From positions 1 to 48,902 of the forward strand of contig WFOD01000287.1 of NCBI GenBank assembly GCA_015488275.1: DNA of 48,902 bases. Reading direction: 5' to 3'. The stretch comes from Deltaproteobacteria bacterium. Its GTDB lineage: Bacteria > Desulfobacterota > Desulfobulbia > Desulfobulbales > S012-135. Below, in pieces: positions 9,001-17,518 of this stretch. Positions within the stretch are counted from its first letter, which is position 1; each line of letters starts with the position of its first letter. Below the pieces are notes generated by a model, which was not told the origin of the DNA, searched no databases, and saw nothing but the letters and a program-made list of their open reading frames with translations. Position numbers and translations under genes: made by a program.

Positions 9001-11137
9001 AGAACGGTTCGCCTACGTGCCCAATCTCGTGTTTTCCAACCTTGCCGCCCTTTCCTCCCCCACCTATGGCCACAAGTACTACGTGGACTTGACCCCCACC
9101 GTGGCCCAGATGGGCTCCACCACCTATGTGATCGGCGGCCTCGGCAAGGGAGGCAAGGGTTACTACTGCCTGGATGTCTCCAATGCCGCGGAGATCACCG
9201 ATGAAACCAAGCTGGCGGCGCGGGTGAAGTGGGAGTTCCCGGCCTCGCTCGATCCCCTGCTGCCCACCACCACGCCGGCCAAGCAAAACATGGGCTACAG
9301 TTTCAGCCAGCCCTACGTGCTCAAGTCCAACTACTCGTCGCTGAACAGCGGCACCGACCTGGAGAGCTATGTGGTCATTTTTGGCAACGGCTACGGCAGC
9401 GCCAACGGCCATGCGGTGCTCTACGTGGTCAACCCGGCGGATGGTTCGCTGGTGGCGATGATCGATACCGGGGTAGGCGGGGACAACGGTCTTTCCAGTC
9501 CAGCGGCCATTGACGTGGATAACGACTTTGACGTTGACTTTGTGTACGCCGGCGACCTCAAAGGCAATCTCTGGAAGTTCGACCTGCGGGATCCTGATCC
9601 GAGTAACTGGGGCGTGGCGCATCAGTCCGGCGGCGCGCCGGCGCCGCTCTTTACGGTGAAGAACGCGGTGGGCGAATGCGGCACGCCGGCCATTACCTCC
9701 CGGCCGGATATCATGGCCATGTCGGCGTGTGTGGCGGAAGATGGGACCAGCCTACCCGGCTACATGGTGGTGTTCGGCACGGGCCGCTATCTCGGTGATG
9801 CGGATTTGACCGACACCACGCAGCAGACGATTTACGGCATTTGGGACTACGGTGACAGCGACGACGCAAGCGAGTTTTTGGGCACGTTCGATCCATCGGC
9901 CTCCCAGCCCCTTTCCAACCTGACCGCGCCGATTACCTTGTTGCAACAAACCGATATCTTCAACGGCGAGACCGTGGTGGCCGACTTCACCGCCACGGAG
10001 ACCGATACGCCCAACTCGGCCAAGGTGGCCTTTTCCGACCAGTCCAGCGGCACGATCACCTCCCGGTACTGGGATCTTAATGGCGACGGCATAGTGGACA
10101 GCTATGCCAGTGATCCTGTTTATACCTATTCCACGCCCGGCACCTATCAGGTGACCCTGGTCGTGGTGCGTTCCTATCCGCTGCCCTATGTGGCCAACGC
10201 CAAGACCGCTGTTGTCACGGTGTCGCAGCCGTGGGAGGTCAGCGTGGCCACTGACCTTGACGAGGACACTGTCCTCATCGACACGACCTTGGCGGCCAAC
10301 TTCAAAGTGGACGGGGTGAACACTGCGTCGGACGCCAAGGTGGAGTTTGGGGATATGTCGGAGACCTCGGCCGCTGATATCGTCTCGTGGTATTGGGACT
10401 TTGGCGACGGCACGACCAGCACCGAACAATCGCCCACCCATGTCTATGCCTCGCCCGGCACCTTTACCGTGTCGCTGACCGTAACGGACGCCGACGGCCT
10501 GACATCCACCAAGACCAAGACCGACTATATTACGGTGAGCCATCCCTGGCGGGTGAACATCGAGCTGGCGAGTGGCACGGCCAGTTACCAGGATATTCGG
10601 GTGTTGTCCGACAACACCATCCGCTACTGTCCAGTGGCGGATACCGATGCGGGCCAAGACGCCAATCCAGGCGTGTGCAGCACTGACCCCTCTTCTTCCC
10701 ATGCCGGTTGGTACTTCGACCTGCCGGATGCGGGCGAGAGGGTCATTTCCGACGTGTTCATCCGCGACGGCCGGGCCATCGTGGTGTCGTTCGTGCCCCA
10801 GGCGACCCAGTGTAGCACGGGCGGCTATTCGTACGTCCATGAGCTGGACGCCTGCTCCGGGGCGCGGTTGAGTTCTGCGGTGTTCGATATCAATGCCGAT
10901 AAACTGATCAACGAGAGCGACATGGTGACGATCGCTGACCCGGACAATTACGGCGAATATATTTCCGTGGCGCCAACGGCCATTCGTTTCGAAGGGCGCT
11001 TGCAGCCGCCGGCCATTCTCATGGCGCCGCCCACCAAGACCGAGATCAAGTACTTCAGCACTTCGGCGGGGAATATTGTCACGCAGCGGGAAAAGGGCGA
11101 ACAGCGAGGCATGTTTTATTGGTTGCAGGCAGACTGA
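6005..11137 (+). CDS. pilY1: PilY1-type pilus tip adhesin, multidomain (golvesin-like x2, VWA, propeller, PKD x2)
   Basis: VWA start MFVLDDSGSMDWEF, FAIVMTDGY; propeller motifs NDGMLHAFDPATGAE, VIGGLGKGGKGYYCLDV, FGTGRYLGDAD; two PKD-type WDFGDG/WDLNGDG...YSTPGTY repeats. The true start may be internal (e.g. MAGRGRRMAG). Confidence 0.92.
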   Translation: MGAPEGARACGSLGAGRCCMAGRGRRMAGRKEGALRVRLAKAGRCGPVMLALQTLLAFLFFGSGPLAAATIEVIVDNDTPGVMDAWTGSWSTSGGPNPYGSTSKYTTQIGATAVWTPTLPQAGLYQVYVWYTTIGNRDEQAPYTITHAYGTSEVTQNQKANGGQWNLLGTFCFEAGTAGKVTLTRRSGTVHGGHTNADAVKFVYVPPTALSLADSPLDAKLQPAPANIMFVLDDSGSMDWEFMTPQADGLFNSRRYVFDNPGDNVYSGVLTGQYRGWWKSQWWGYNRIYYNPTVTYTPWPSTTTYPMGDADPDTPRSHPAHSSPTFNLNATYHTITVTPPGAVVVDNKDSGFSRSSYWSESGAVPEYNGSSYYTYKTGMWARWTPNLSLSGNYDVYAFWTCGWNESGKCSWSRDESAPYLIAYDGGSTTVSVNQRYNYGQWNLLAARLPFRAGTSGYVTLEHKSGHATTSADAVMFVPSGVSIASGVIINAHYYTFDDKDGDGELDTGENVYLVNLTNPIEYYLVNDSDGDEMIESGELVAVAAAAVPSTVKTYASPTAADAYTQERQNFANWYSYYRRRELSATAAVASVIDGVSGVRIGIRSINGKIVQPVLDIDTSSGDYTEQLLDILYSYSISAQGTPLRRGLQMVGQYFHAADGKTGGLGSSPIATAADGGECQQNFAIVMTDGYYNGPSPGVGNVDGDNGAPYADLYGETLADVAMYYYENDLAPTLSNQVPATDEDPATHQHMVTYGISFGVIGTLNPADYDFANGIYPTWPNPYAPPASHRIDDLWHATVNGRGTFVSAGNPTELTNAILAVLENIESRSGSSAAVAVNGDELYESIDEEIRMFQSVYNTDGWWGDLIAYELDSDTGAVVTDSPLWAAATVLENFLDTNGHDQRLIATMLPNGTGTPFRYASLDASQQTLLSADPATAQDILAFIRGDNSQEQANGGSFRDRVKRLGDIVHSMAAYDEANDLLFVGANDGMLHAFDPATGAERFAYVPNLVFSNLAALSSPTYGHKYYVDLTPTVAQMGSTTYVIGGLGKGGKGYYCLDVSNAAEITDETKLAARVKWEFPASLDPLLPTTTPAKQNMGYSFSQPYVLKSNYSSLNSGTDLESYVVIFGNGYGSANGHAVLYVVNPADGSLVAMIDTGVGGDNGLSSPAAIDVDNDFDVDFVYAGDLKGNLWKFDLRDPDPSNWGVAHQSGGAPAPLFTVKNAVGECGTPAITSRPDIMAMSACVAEDGTSLPGYMVVFGTGRYLGDADLTDTTQQTIYGIWDYGDSDDASEFLGTFDPSASQPLSNLTAPITLLQQTDIFNGETVVADFTATETDTPNSAKVAFSDQSSGTITSRYWDLNGDGIVDSYASDPVYTYSTPGTYQVTLVVVRSYPLPYVANAKTAVVTVSQPWEVSVATDLDEDTVLIDTTLAANFKVDGVNTASDAKVEFGDMSETSAADIVSWYWDFGDGTTSTEQSPTHVYASPGTFTVSLTVTDADGLTSTKTKTDYITVSHPWRVNIELASGTASYQDIRVLSDNTIRYCPVADTDAGQDANPGVCSTDPSSSHAGWYFDLPDAGERVISDVFIRDGRAIVVSFVPQATQCSTGGYSYVHELDACSGARLSSAVFDINADKLINESDMVTIADPDNYGEYISVAPTAIRFEGRLQPPAILMAPPTKTEIKYFSTSAGNIVTQREKGEQRGMFYWLQAD

Positions 11138-11159
11138 CGGGTAACAAGGAGGTTGACGG

Positions 11160-11492
11160 ATGCGAAATATGCGGTGGTTGCTCGCAACAGGGATGGTCGT
11201 GCTGGCCATGACCGCCGGAGGCGGCAGGGCGGCGGCGCAAGATGTTGATGAGTTCGGCCTGCCCATCGTCCCTGGCCGCACGGTTGTCATTGAGCGGATG
11301 GGCACGGTAAACCGGATCGAGGAGGCCGGGATGGTGGTCGATGACGCCTGGGTGGGCTTTTCGGCCCGCACCCGGTTTTTTTCGCGCAAGAATCAGCCGA
11401 TACAGCGGGATGCGCTGCAGGAGGGCGACAAGGTGGGTTTTGCAATGGAGGCGGACGGGACTACGGCGAAGGCGGTGTGGAAGCTGCCGTGA
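11160..11492 (+). CDS. small periplasmic protein, PilY2-like
   Basis: Signal peptide, then VNRIEEAGMVVDDAWVGFSARTRFFSRKNQPIQRDALQEGDKVGF; position directly after pilY1. Confidence 0.6.
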   Translation: MRNMRWLLATGMVVLAMTAGGGRAAAQDVDEFGLPIVPGRTVVIERMGTVNRIEEAGMVVDDAWVGFSARTRFFSRKNQPIQRDALQEGDKVGFAMEADGTTAKAVWKLP

Positions 11493-11629
11493 AGTATCTG
11501 GTCTCAGGGGCGTCGGCGCTGATTCCCCGCAAAGCCTTGCCCGGTAAGGGGCCGCGCCGCAAGGACGACGGCGTGGCAGTTTAACATATCCGAACAAAAA
11601 AAGAACGCCGGCAAAGGCCGGCTGGATGA

Positions 11630-13429
11630 ATGTACAACGACAACCGTTTGCTTGAGCTGCTGGTGCGCCAGGGGCTCTTGACCGCCAAGCAGCGCTCCCT
11701 TGTGGAGCTGAAAAAACGTCAAGTCCGGCAAGAACTGCTGCGCCGCCGGGAGCAGCGCAAGGGCGGGCAAGGCAAGGAAGGGGCGGATATTTCTCAGGGC
11801 GCCCCCGATCTTATCGATGTGATTTTGGCCCTGCGCCTGGAACATGCGCAGACCGGCAGGCCCCTCACAGAAGAGGATCTTTTTCAGGCCATCGCACGGG
11901 AGAGTGGCCTGCCCTTTGTCAAGCTCGATCCCCTCGACCTGGATATCGAGGTCGTTACCAAGACCTTGCCCCGCTCTTTTGCCCTCCGTCACCTCATTTT
12001 GCCGTTCAAGGTGGCGGACGGCGTGCTTTCGGTGGCCGTGTGCGACCCTGACAGCCGGGAGGTGCTGGAAGAGGTCGAACGGGCCAGCCAGCGCCCCATC
12101 AGGCCCCATATCACCAGCCGGAGCGATATCCGTAAGCTGCTCGGCGAGTTTCACGGCTTTCAGTCCTCCATCTCGGCGGCTGAGAGCCACCTCGGCGGGC
12201 CAGCGGTGGATATCGCCAACCTTGAGCAGTACGTGCGCATCGCCTCCTCAGATGAGGCGGCAATGAGCGACCGCCATATCCAGCGGGCCGTGGACCATTT
12301 GTTCGCCTACGCCTTTGAGCAGCGGGCAAGCGATATCCACCTGGAGCCCAAACGGGAGCACTGTCTGGTGCGGCTGCGGATCGATGGCCGCCTGCACACC
12401 GTCTATTCCTTGCCCAAAGTGGTGCATCCCGCCATCGTCTCCCGCATCAAGGCCATGAGCCGGCTGAACATTGCGGAAAAGCGGCGGCCCCAAGATGGCC
12501 GGATCAAGGTGGATAGGGATGGCAAACAGTCCGAGATTCGCGTCTCCACTGTTCCCGTGGCCTTTGGCGAGAAAGTGGTGCTGCGGATCCTCGATCCAGA
12601 CGTGCTCTTCCGTGATCTTGGCGATCTTGGTTTTTCCGAACGCGACTTGCGCGTTTTCCGCTCGCTGATCGCCAAGCCCTATGGGATTTTTCTCGTCACC
12701 GGTCCTACTGGCAGTGGCAAGTCCACGACTCTGTATTCAACCCTCAAGCAGGTGGCGCGGCCCGAGCTTAATATCGTCACCGTGGAAGATCCGGTGGAGA
12801 TGGTGTGCGAAGAGTTCAACCAGATCTCAGTGCAACCCCAGGTGGATGTCACCTTTTCGTCGATCTTGCGCAACATCCTGCGGCAAGACCCTGATATCAT
12901 TATGATTGGTGAGATTCGGGACGGCGAAACCGCAGCCCACGCGGTGCAGGCGGCCCTGACCGGCCATCTCGTTTTCTCCACGCTCCATACCAACGACGCG
13001 GTCTCTGCCATTACCCGTTTGCTGGACTTGGGCGTTCAGCCTTTTTTGATTGCCTCCACGTTGATTGGCGCGATGGCCCAGCGTTTGGTGCGGATGATCG
13101 ACCGCCGGTGCAAGGTTTCCCGGCCCACGCCAGCGCAAACGATCACAGGTTTTGGTTTTCCTGCTGACCAGGATATGGTCCTCTACGAAGGAAAGGGGTG
13201 CCGCGAGTGCCGGCAGACCGGCTATTTCGGCCGCTGCGGCATCTTTGAGATCTTTGCCGTGTCTGACAAGTTGCAGAGCCTGATCAGCGCTGGCGCATCA
13301 GAGGCGGAGCTCCGCGCCGCCGCCCAAGCGGAAGGGATGACCACCTTGCGCCAGGACGCCTGGCGTAAGGTGGCGGCTGGCGTCACCACCCTGGGGGAGG
13401 CGGTGCGGGTCGTGGGCACCGCTGGTTAA
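11630..13429 (+). CDS. pilB: GspE/PilB family pilus assembly ATPase
   Basis: GPTGSGKSTTLYS, DPDIIMIGEIRDGETA, zinc motif CRECRQTGYFGRCGIFE, N-terminal MshEN-type domain. Confidence 0.92.
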   Translation: MYNDNRLLELLVRQGLLTAKQRSLVELKKRQVRQELLRRREQRKGGQGKEGADISQGAPDLIDVILALRLEHAQTGRPLTEEDLFQAIARESGLPFVKLDPLDLDIEVVTKTLPRSFALRHLILPFKVADGVLSVAVCDPDSREVLEEVERASQRPIRPHITSRSDIRKLLGEFHGFQSSISAAESHLGGPAVDIANLEQYVRIASSDEAAMSDRHIQRAVDHLFAYAFEQRASDIHLEPKREHCLVRLRIDGRLHTVYSLPKVVHPAIVSRIKAMSRLNIAEKRRPQDGRIKVDRDGKQSEIRVSTVPVAFGEKVVLRILDPDVLFRDLGDLGFSERDLRVFRSLIAKPYGIFLVTGPTGSGKSTTLYSTLKQVARPELNIVTVEDPVEMVCEEFNQISVQPQVDVTFSSILRNILRQDPDIIMIGEIRDGETAAHAVQAALTGHLVFSTLHTNDAVSAITRLLDLGVQPFLIASTLIGAMAQRLVRMIDRRCKVSRPTPAQTITGFGFPADQDMVLYEGKGCRECRQTGYFGRCGIFEIFAVSDKLQSLISAGASEAELRAAAQAEGMTTLRQDAWRKVAAGVTTLGEAVRVVGTAG

Positions 13430-13451
13430 CAGCCCGTTGAAAAGCAGGCTG
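13430..13451. repeat. CAGCCCGTTGAAAAGC[A/G]GGCTG hairpin repeat
   Basis: Same motif at 33657-33678, 34529-34550 and (reverse complement) 32480-32503. Confidence 0.7.
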
Positions 13452-13597
13452 TGTGCGCCAAGGATCTGCCGCGCCGAATTTTGTTTTTGTTGGAAGCGCT
13501 TGCCTTTTTTCGTGCTTCTCCCTATAGTTTTCTTTTCTCCCATACCGTCACCATGTCCTGATTTGGCTGCCGGCCCGCCTGCCGGGGATGCACCTCT

Positions 13598-14059
13598 ATG
13601 TCGCGCAAAGTCGTTGCTACCAACAAAAAGGCCTTCCACGATTTCCATATAGAGGAGACCGTGGAGGCGGGAATCGTGCTCAAAGGCTCGGAGGTCAAGT
13701 CGCTCCGCGCCGGCAAGGTGAATCTGCGCGATAGCTACGGCAAGATCAAAGGCGGCGAGGTCTTTCTCGTCAACGTCCATATTTCGCCCTATTCCCATGC
13801 CACCTACGATCGGCAGGACCCGTTGCGGCTCCGTAAACTCCTGTTGCATCGCCGCGAGATCCGCAAGCTGATCGGCAAGGTGCAAGAGCGTGGTTTTTCT
13901 CTCGTGCCGTTGCGCTTGTACTTCAACGAGCGGGGCAAGGTTAAGGTGGAGTTGGCCCTTGCCCGCGGCAAAAAGCTTTACGACAAACGGGCCGCGCTCA
14001 AGAAAAAGCAGCTCGACCGGGAAACGGAACGCGCGGTGCGTGACTACCGCCGTTATTGA
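13598..14059 (+). CDS. smpB: SsrA-binding protein
   Basis: VATNKKAFHDFHIEETVEAGIVLKGSEVKSLRAGKVNLRDSY; next to ssrA. Confidence 0.98.
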   Translation: MSRKVVATNKKAFHDFHIEETVEAGIVLKGSEVKSLRAGKVNLRDSYGKIKGGEVFLVNVHISPYSHATYDRQDPLRLRKLLLHRREIRKLIGKVQERGFSLVPLRLYFNERGKVKVELALARGKKLYDKRAALKKKQLDRETERAVRDYRRY

Positions 14060-14167
14060 GGCGTTGCCTTGTCCTCTGCCTGCCCCTTGAAAAAAAGAAA
14101 GAGCAGGGGGTTTACGAAAGGATGGGGGCGTACTATGGTATGAAGTATACGCTTGTTCTTTGACAGT

Positions 14168-14528
<361 letters not shown>

Positions 14529-14538
14529 TGAAAAAGAC

Positions 14539-14579
14539 AACCCGTCTCTCCGCAGGTCTTCTCCGGGACGACGGGTTTT
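14539..14579 (+). terminator. rho-independent terminator after ssrA
   Basis: AACCCGTC ... GACGGGTTTTCTG. Confidence 0.7.
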
Positions 14580-14689
14580 CTGTTTCTTCCCAGATTCTTT
14601 GGCCTCGAAGTCCGAAGTCCGTCCGGTTGGCAACCCATTTTGTATCAATTAAAGCAATGTATTAGGGTGAGAGTTGTTTGCGCGGAAAA

Positions 14690-14705
14690 GAATGAGTCCT
14701 CATTC
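14690..14705. promoter_or_regulatory. inverted-repeat operator candidate
   Basis: GAATGAG-TC-CTCATTC, perfect 7-bp arms, 145 bp upstream of the CXXCH protein gene. Confidence 0.45.
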
Positions 14706-14849
14706 ATTTTTTGGTTGCGACAAATTGCCGCAGGTTGTAAGCTTTTTGCGCCGGAACCACCACAGTGCCCGGGTAACGGGGGCCGGGCGCCGTGATCCGG
14801 CAGAAAGGGGGAAACGGCAACTGCTAACCAAAGAGAAGGAGGAACCATT

Positions 14850-16004
14850 ATGCGCAAACGGATACGGATCGCCACCGGACTCGCCGCCGCTGCTTTCGGG
14901 ATCACGGCCCTTGCCGCAACGGCCCTGGCCAAGCAGTACCGGGCCACCTTCTACGTGGCCACCATGGGCGGACATTTCGCGGTCGCCGATGTGACCATCG
15001 ACCCGTCGGATCCGCAGCCGATCAAGCTCGACAAGCTCGACCGGATCGTGATCGGCGACTACGAGACCCACGCCACCCATGACCCACGGATCGACGTCAC
15101 CAACCGGGACGTGATGTTCTGGTCCACCTATCACATCGATCCCAACACCAACCAGACCCACGTGGGCAAGAGCGACCTGCGCACCGGCAAAAAGCTGATG
15201 GACATCAATGTGCCCACTCCGCGCGAGGCGACCCACACCCACCACATGTACTGCGCCTCGGCCCAGACCAAGGATTACTATCTGCCGATCTCTATGGCCA
15301 ACCTGGCCTACATCGACGTGTTCCGCAAATCCGATCTCTACCATGTCCGCACCGTGTTCCTCGAGGGGACCGAGGCGGACATCGGCAAACCCTACCTCTT
15401 CTACCACGGCATCAACACGCCAGATATGACCAAGCTGCTCATCACGATCAACGAGGCCGAACGGCCCCAGGGGCCGCCAGTGGGCCGGCTGCACCTCGAG
15501 TTGCTCGACATGGAGGAGCTGATCCACGGCAAGGTGAAACTCCTGGCCAAGAACGTGGTCCCAGGCAAGCCGGGACGCACCATGAGTTTCCGGCAGTACT
15601 TCTCGCCCGACGGCAAGTATCTCGCCAACTCGGGCGCGGACCGTATGTACCTGCTCGACGGCCAGACCCTGGAACTGCTCGACGTGGAGATGCTGGCGCC
15701 CAACGAGGAGAACCACGACGACATCTTCACCCCGGACAGCCGCTACGTGATCGCCACCTCGCGCACCAAGCTTCCCGAGGACACAGCCGCCTCCCTGAGC
15801 CTCAAGAACCCGTTCTGCCAAACCGAGGTTTCAGGCAAGGATCTGGGGCCGGACAACTTCATCATGGACGGCCAGCTCAAGCTCTACGATGTCCAGGCCA
15901 GGAAGTTCATCGGCCAGCCGACCTCGGTGTGCATGCCTTGCCATAACGAGGAGGGGGTCGAGGAACACGCCGTGCTTTGTGGCATCGACGCCAACTGGAA
16001 GTAG
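14850..16004 (+). CDS. secreted propeller-like protein with C-terminal CXXCH (putative monoheme c-type)
   Basis: Signal peptide MRKRIRIATGLAAAAFGITALAATALA; YFSPDGKYLANSGADRMYLLDGQTLELL repeats; CMPCH at 15930-15944. Confidence 0.75.
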   Translation: MRKRIRIATGLAAAAFGITALAATALAKQYRATFYVATMGGHFAVADVTIDPSDPQPIKLDKLDRIVIGDYETHATHDPRIDVTNRDVMFWSTYHIDPNTNQTHVGKSDLRTGKKLMDINVPTPREATHTHHMYCASAQTKDYYLPISMANLAYIDVFRKSDLYHVRTVFLEGTEADIGKPYLFYHGINTPDMTKLLITINEAERPQGPPVGRLHLELLDMEELIHGKVKLLAKNVVPGKPGRTMSFRQYFSPDGKYLANSGADRMYLLDGQTLELLDVEMLAPNEENHDDIFTPDSRYVIATSRTKLPEDTAASLSLKNPFCQTEVSGKDLGPDNFIMDGQLKLYDVQARKFIGQPTSVCMPCHNEEGVEEHAVLCGIDANWK

Positions 16005-16070
16005 CCTCCTCGCTCGTTTCTCAAGCCTTGATGCCGGCGGCCGGTCGCGGCCGCCGGCCCGCACTCTCCT

Positions 16071-17273
16071 TTGCCCCCCAACGCATCCGCCGTCATGGGC
16101 CCATTGCCGCCGATCATCTGGAAGAACCTTGTCCGCACGCCCTACCGGACCACCGTCCTCTTGGTGGCCGTGGCCGCGCTTTCAGCCTTGCTCGCCTTCG
16201 CCCTGCTCTTCAACCACGCGGTGCAGAGCGATCTCGACACCACGACCCGCAAGCTGGGGGCCGATATCGTTATGGTGCCGGTGGAGGCTATGGGGCCGGC
16301 CCAGGAGTTCATCCTGGAATCCAAGGAGAAGACCTTTTACATGGACGCCGCGGTCTTCGGCAAGGTCAAGGACCTGCCGGAGATCGAGGCCGCCACCTAC
16401 CAGATCTACCTGAATACCCTGGCCTCGGGCTGCTGCTCAATCATCGACGGCCAGGTCGTGGCCATTGATCAGAAGACGGATTTCATCGTCCGGCCGTGGC
16501 TTGATCATCCGCCCCCCCTTGGCCGTGGCGAGGTATACGTGGGCAGCTACGTGTACGAGTATCTCGGGCTCATCCAGACCCCGTCGCTCTTTGGCCGCAA
16601 GGTCAAGGTGGTCGCCCATCTGCCGCCCACTGGCACCGGCTTGGACCACGCGCTTTTCATGCGGGTCGAGGACCTGGACCTAGTGTCCGAGGAGGCGCGG
16701 GGCGCTTACCGGCCCGGCAGGATCTCCATCGTGTTCCTCAAGGTGCGCAAAGGCTACGACGTTGAGCGGGTGGCCGACAAGATCCAGGAGATCACGCCCA
16801 CCATCGGTATCCTGACCCGCGGCACCCTGGGCGGTTCGATCCGCGAGATCCTGGCCGACATCATGGGTATCTTCACCGTGACCATCGGTTGCTCCACCAC
16901 CTTGGCTGTGCTCCTGGTTTGGTCCGCCTTCACCGCGATCAGCAACGAGCGGCGGCGCGAGGTGGGCATCCTGCGCGCCATCGGGGCCCGGCGGCGCCAC
17001 ATCTTCCTGCTCTTTCTCGGTGAGGCGGCTGTGATCGGCGCGGTCGGCGGCACGGTGGGCGTGGGGGCCGGCGTCGTTCTCCTGCGTCTGGTGGGCGGTC
17101 GGTTCCACGTCTTGGCCAATATCGGGGCCATGATCGGCTGGTCTGCGGCCACGGCGGCCTACGCCGGCGTGGCCCTGGCCTGCGGCATCCTGGTCTGTCT
17201 GCTCGGCGCCCTGCCGCCGGTCTGGCGGTTGGCCCACATGGAGCCGATGGTGGCCGTGCACGGGATCTCTTGA
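16071..17273 (+). CDS. FtsX/MacB-like ABC transporter permease
   Basis: IWKNLVRTPYRTTVLLVAVAALSALLAF, ISNERRREVGILRAIGARRRHIFLLFLGEA typical of the FtsX domain. Confidence 0.88.
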   Translation: MPPNASAVMGPLPPIIWKNLVRTPYRTTVLLVAVAALSALLAFALLFNHAVQSDLDTTTRKLGADIVMVPVEAMGPAQEFILESKEKTFYMDAAVFGKVKDLPEIEAATYQIYLNTLASGCCSIIDGQVVAIDQKTDFIVRPWLDHPPPLGRGEVYVGSYVYEYLGLIQTPSLFGRKVKVVAHLPPTGTGLDHALFMRVEDLDLVSEEARGAYRPGRISIVFLKVRKGYDVERVADKIQEITPTIGILTRGTLGGSIREILADIMGIFTVTIGCSTTLAVLLVWSAFTAISNERRREVGILRAIGARRRHIFLLFLGEAAVIGAVGGTVGVGAGVVLLRLVGGRFHVLANIGAMIGWSAATAAYAGVALACGILVCLLGALPPVWRLAHMEPMVAVHGIS

Positions 17274-17343
17274 TCACGGGAGCGGCCCTGTACAGCGGCC
17301 CGGCGGTTTCTCCCCTGTAATCTTGGCCACCCTGTAACTAGAC

Positions 17344-17399
17344 TCCCGGTCTGTGAGGTCGCGACTTCGGCATACAGAGGAGTAGGCCCCTGACCAGTT
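17344..17399 (+). repeat. partial (right-end) copy of the ~162-bp dispersed repeat
   Basis: tcccggtctgtgaggtcgcgacttcggcatac...ctgaccag matches the right third of the copies at 28519 and 40013. Confidence 0.7.
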
Positions 17400-17518
17400 G
17401 CTCTCCCCTCACTCCAGAGTTTTCTTGGACATCGAATTGAATTGGGATAATGTGGGGGTGATCAACCAAGACCGAGTGCTCGAAACCCTGGGGCGTGCGG
17501 CCCCTGGCAGGATGCGTC

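Noticed and set aside
8003-9622. 539-aa antisense ORF opposite pilY1 (and similar ones at 9752-11389, 29593-30564, 36621-37034, 37700-39136)
   Set aside because: Long antisense open frames are expected in GC-rich genes. The translations are Gly/Arg/His-rich with no recognisable domains, and the opposite strand has clear family motifs.
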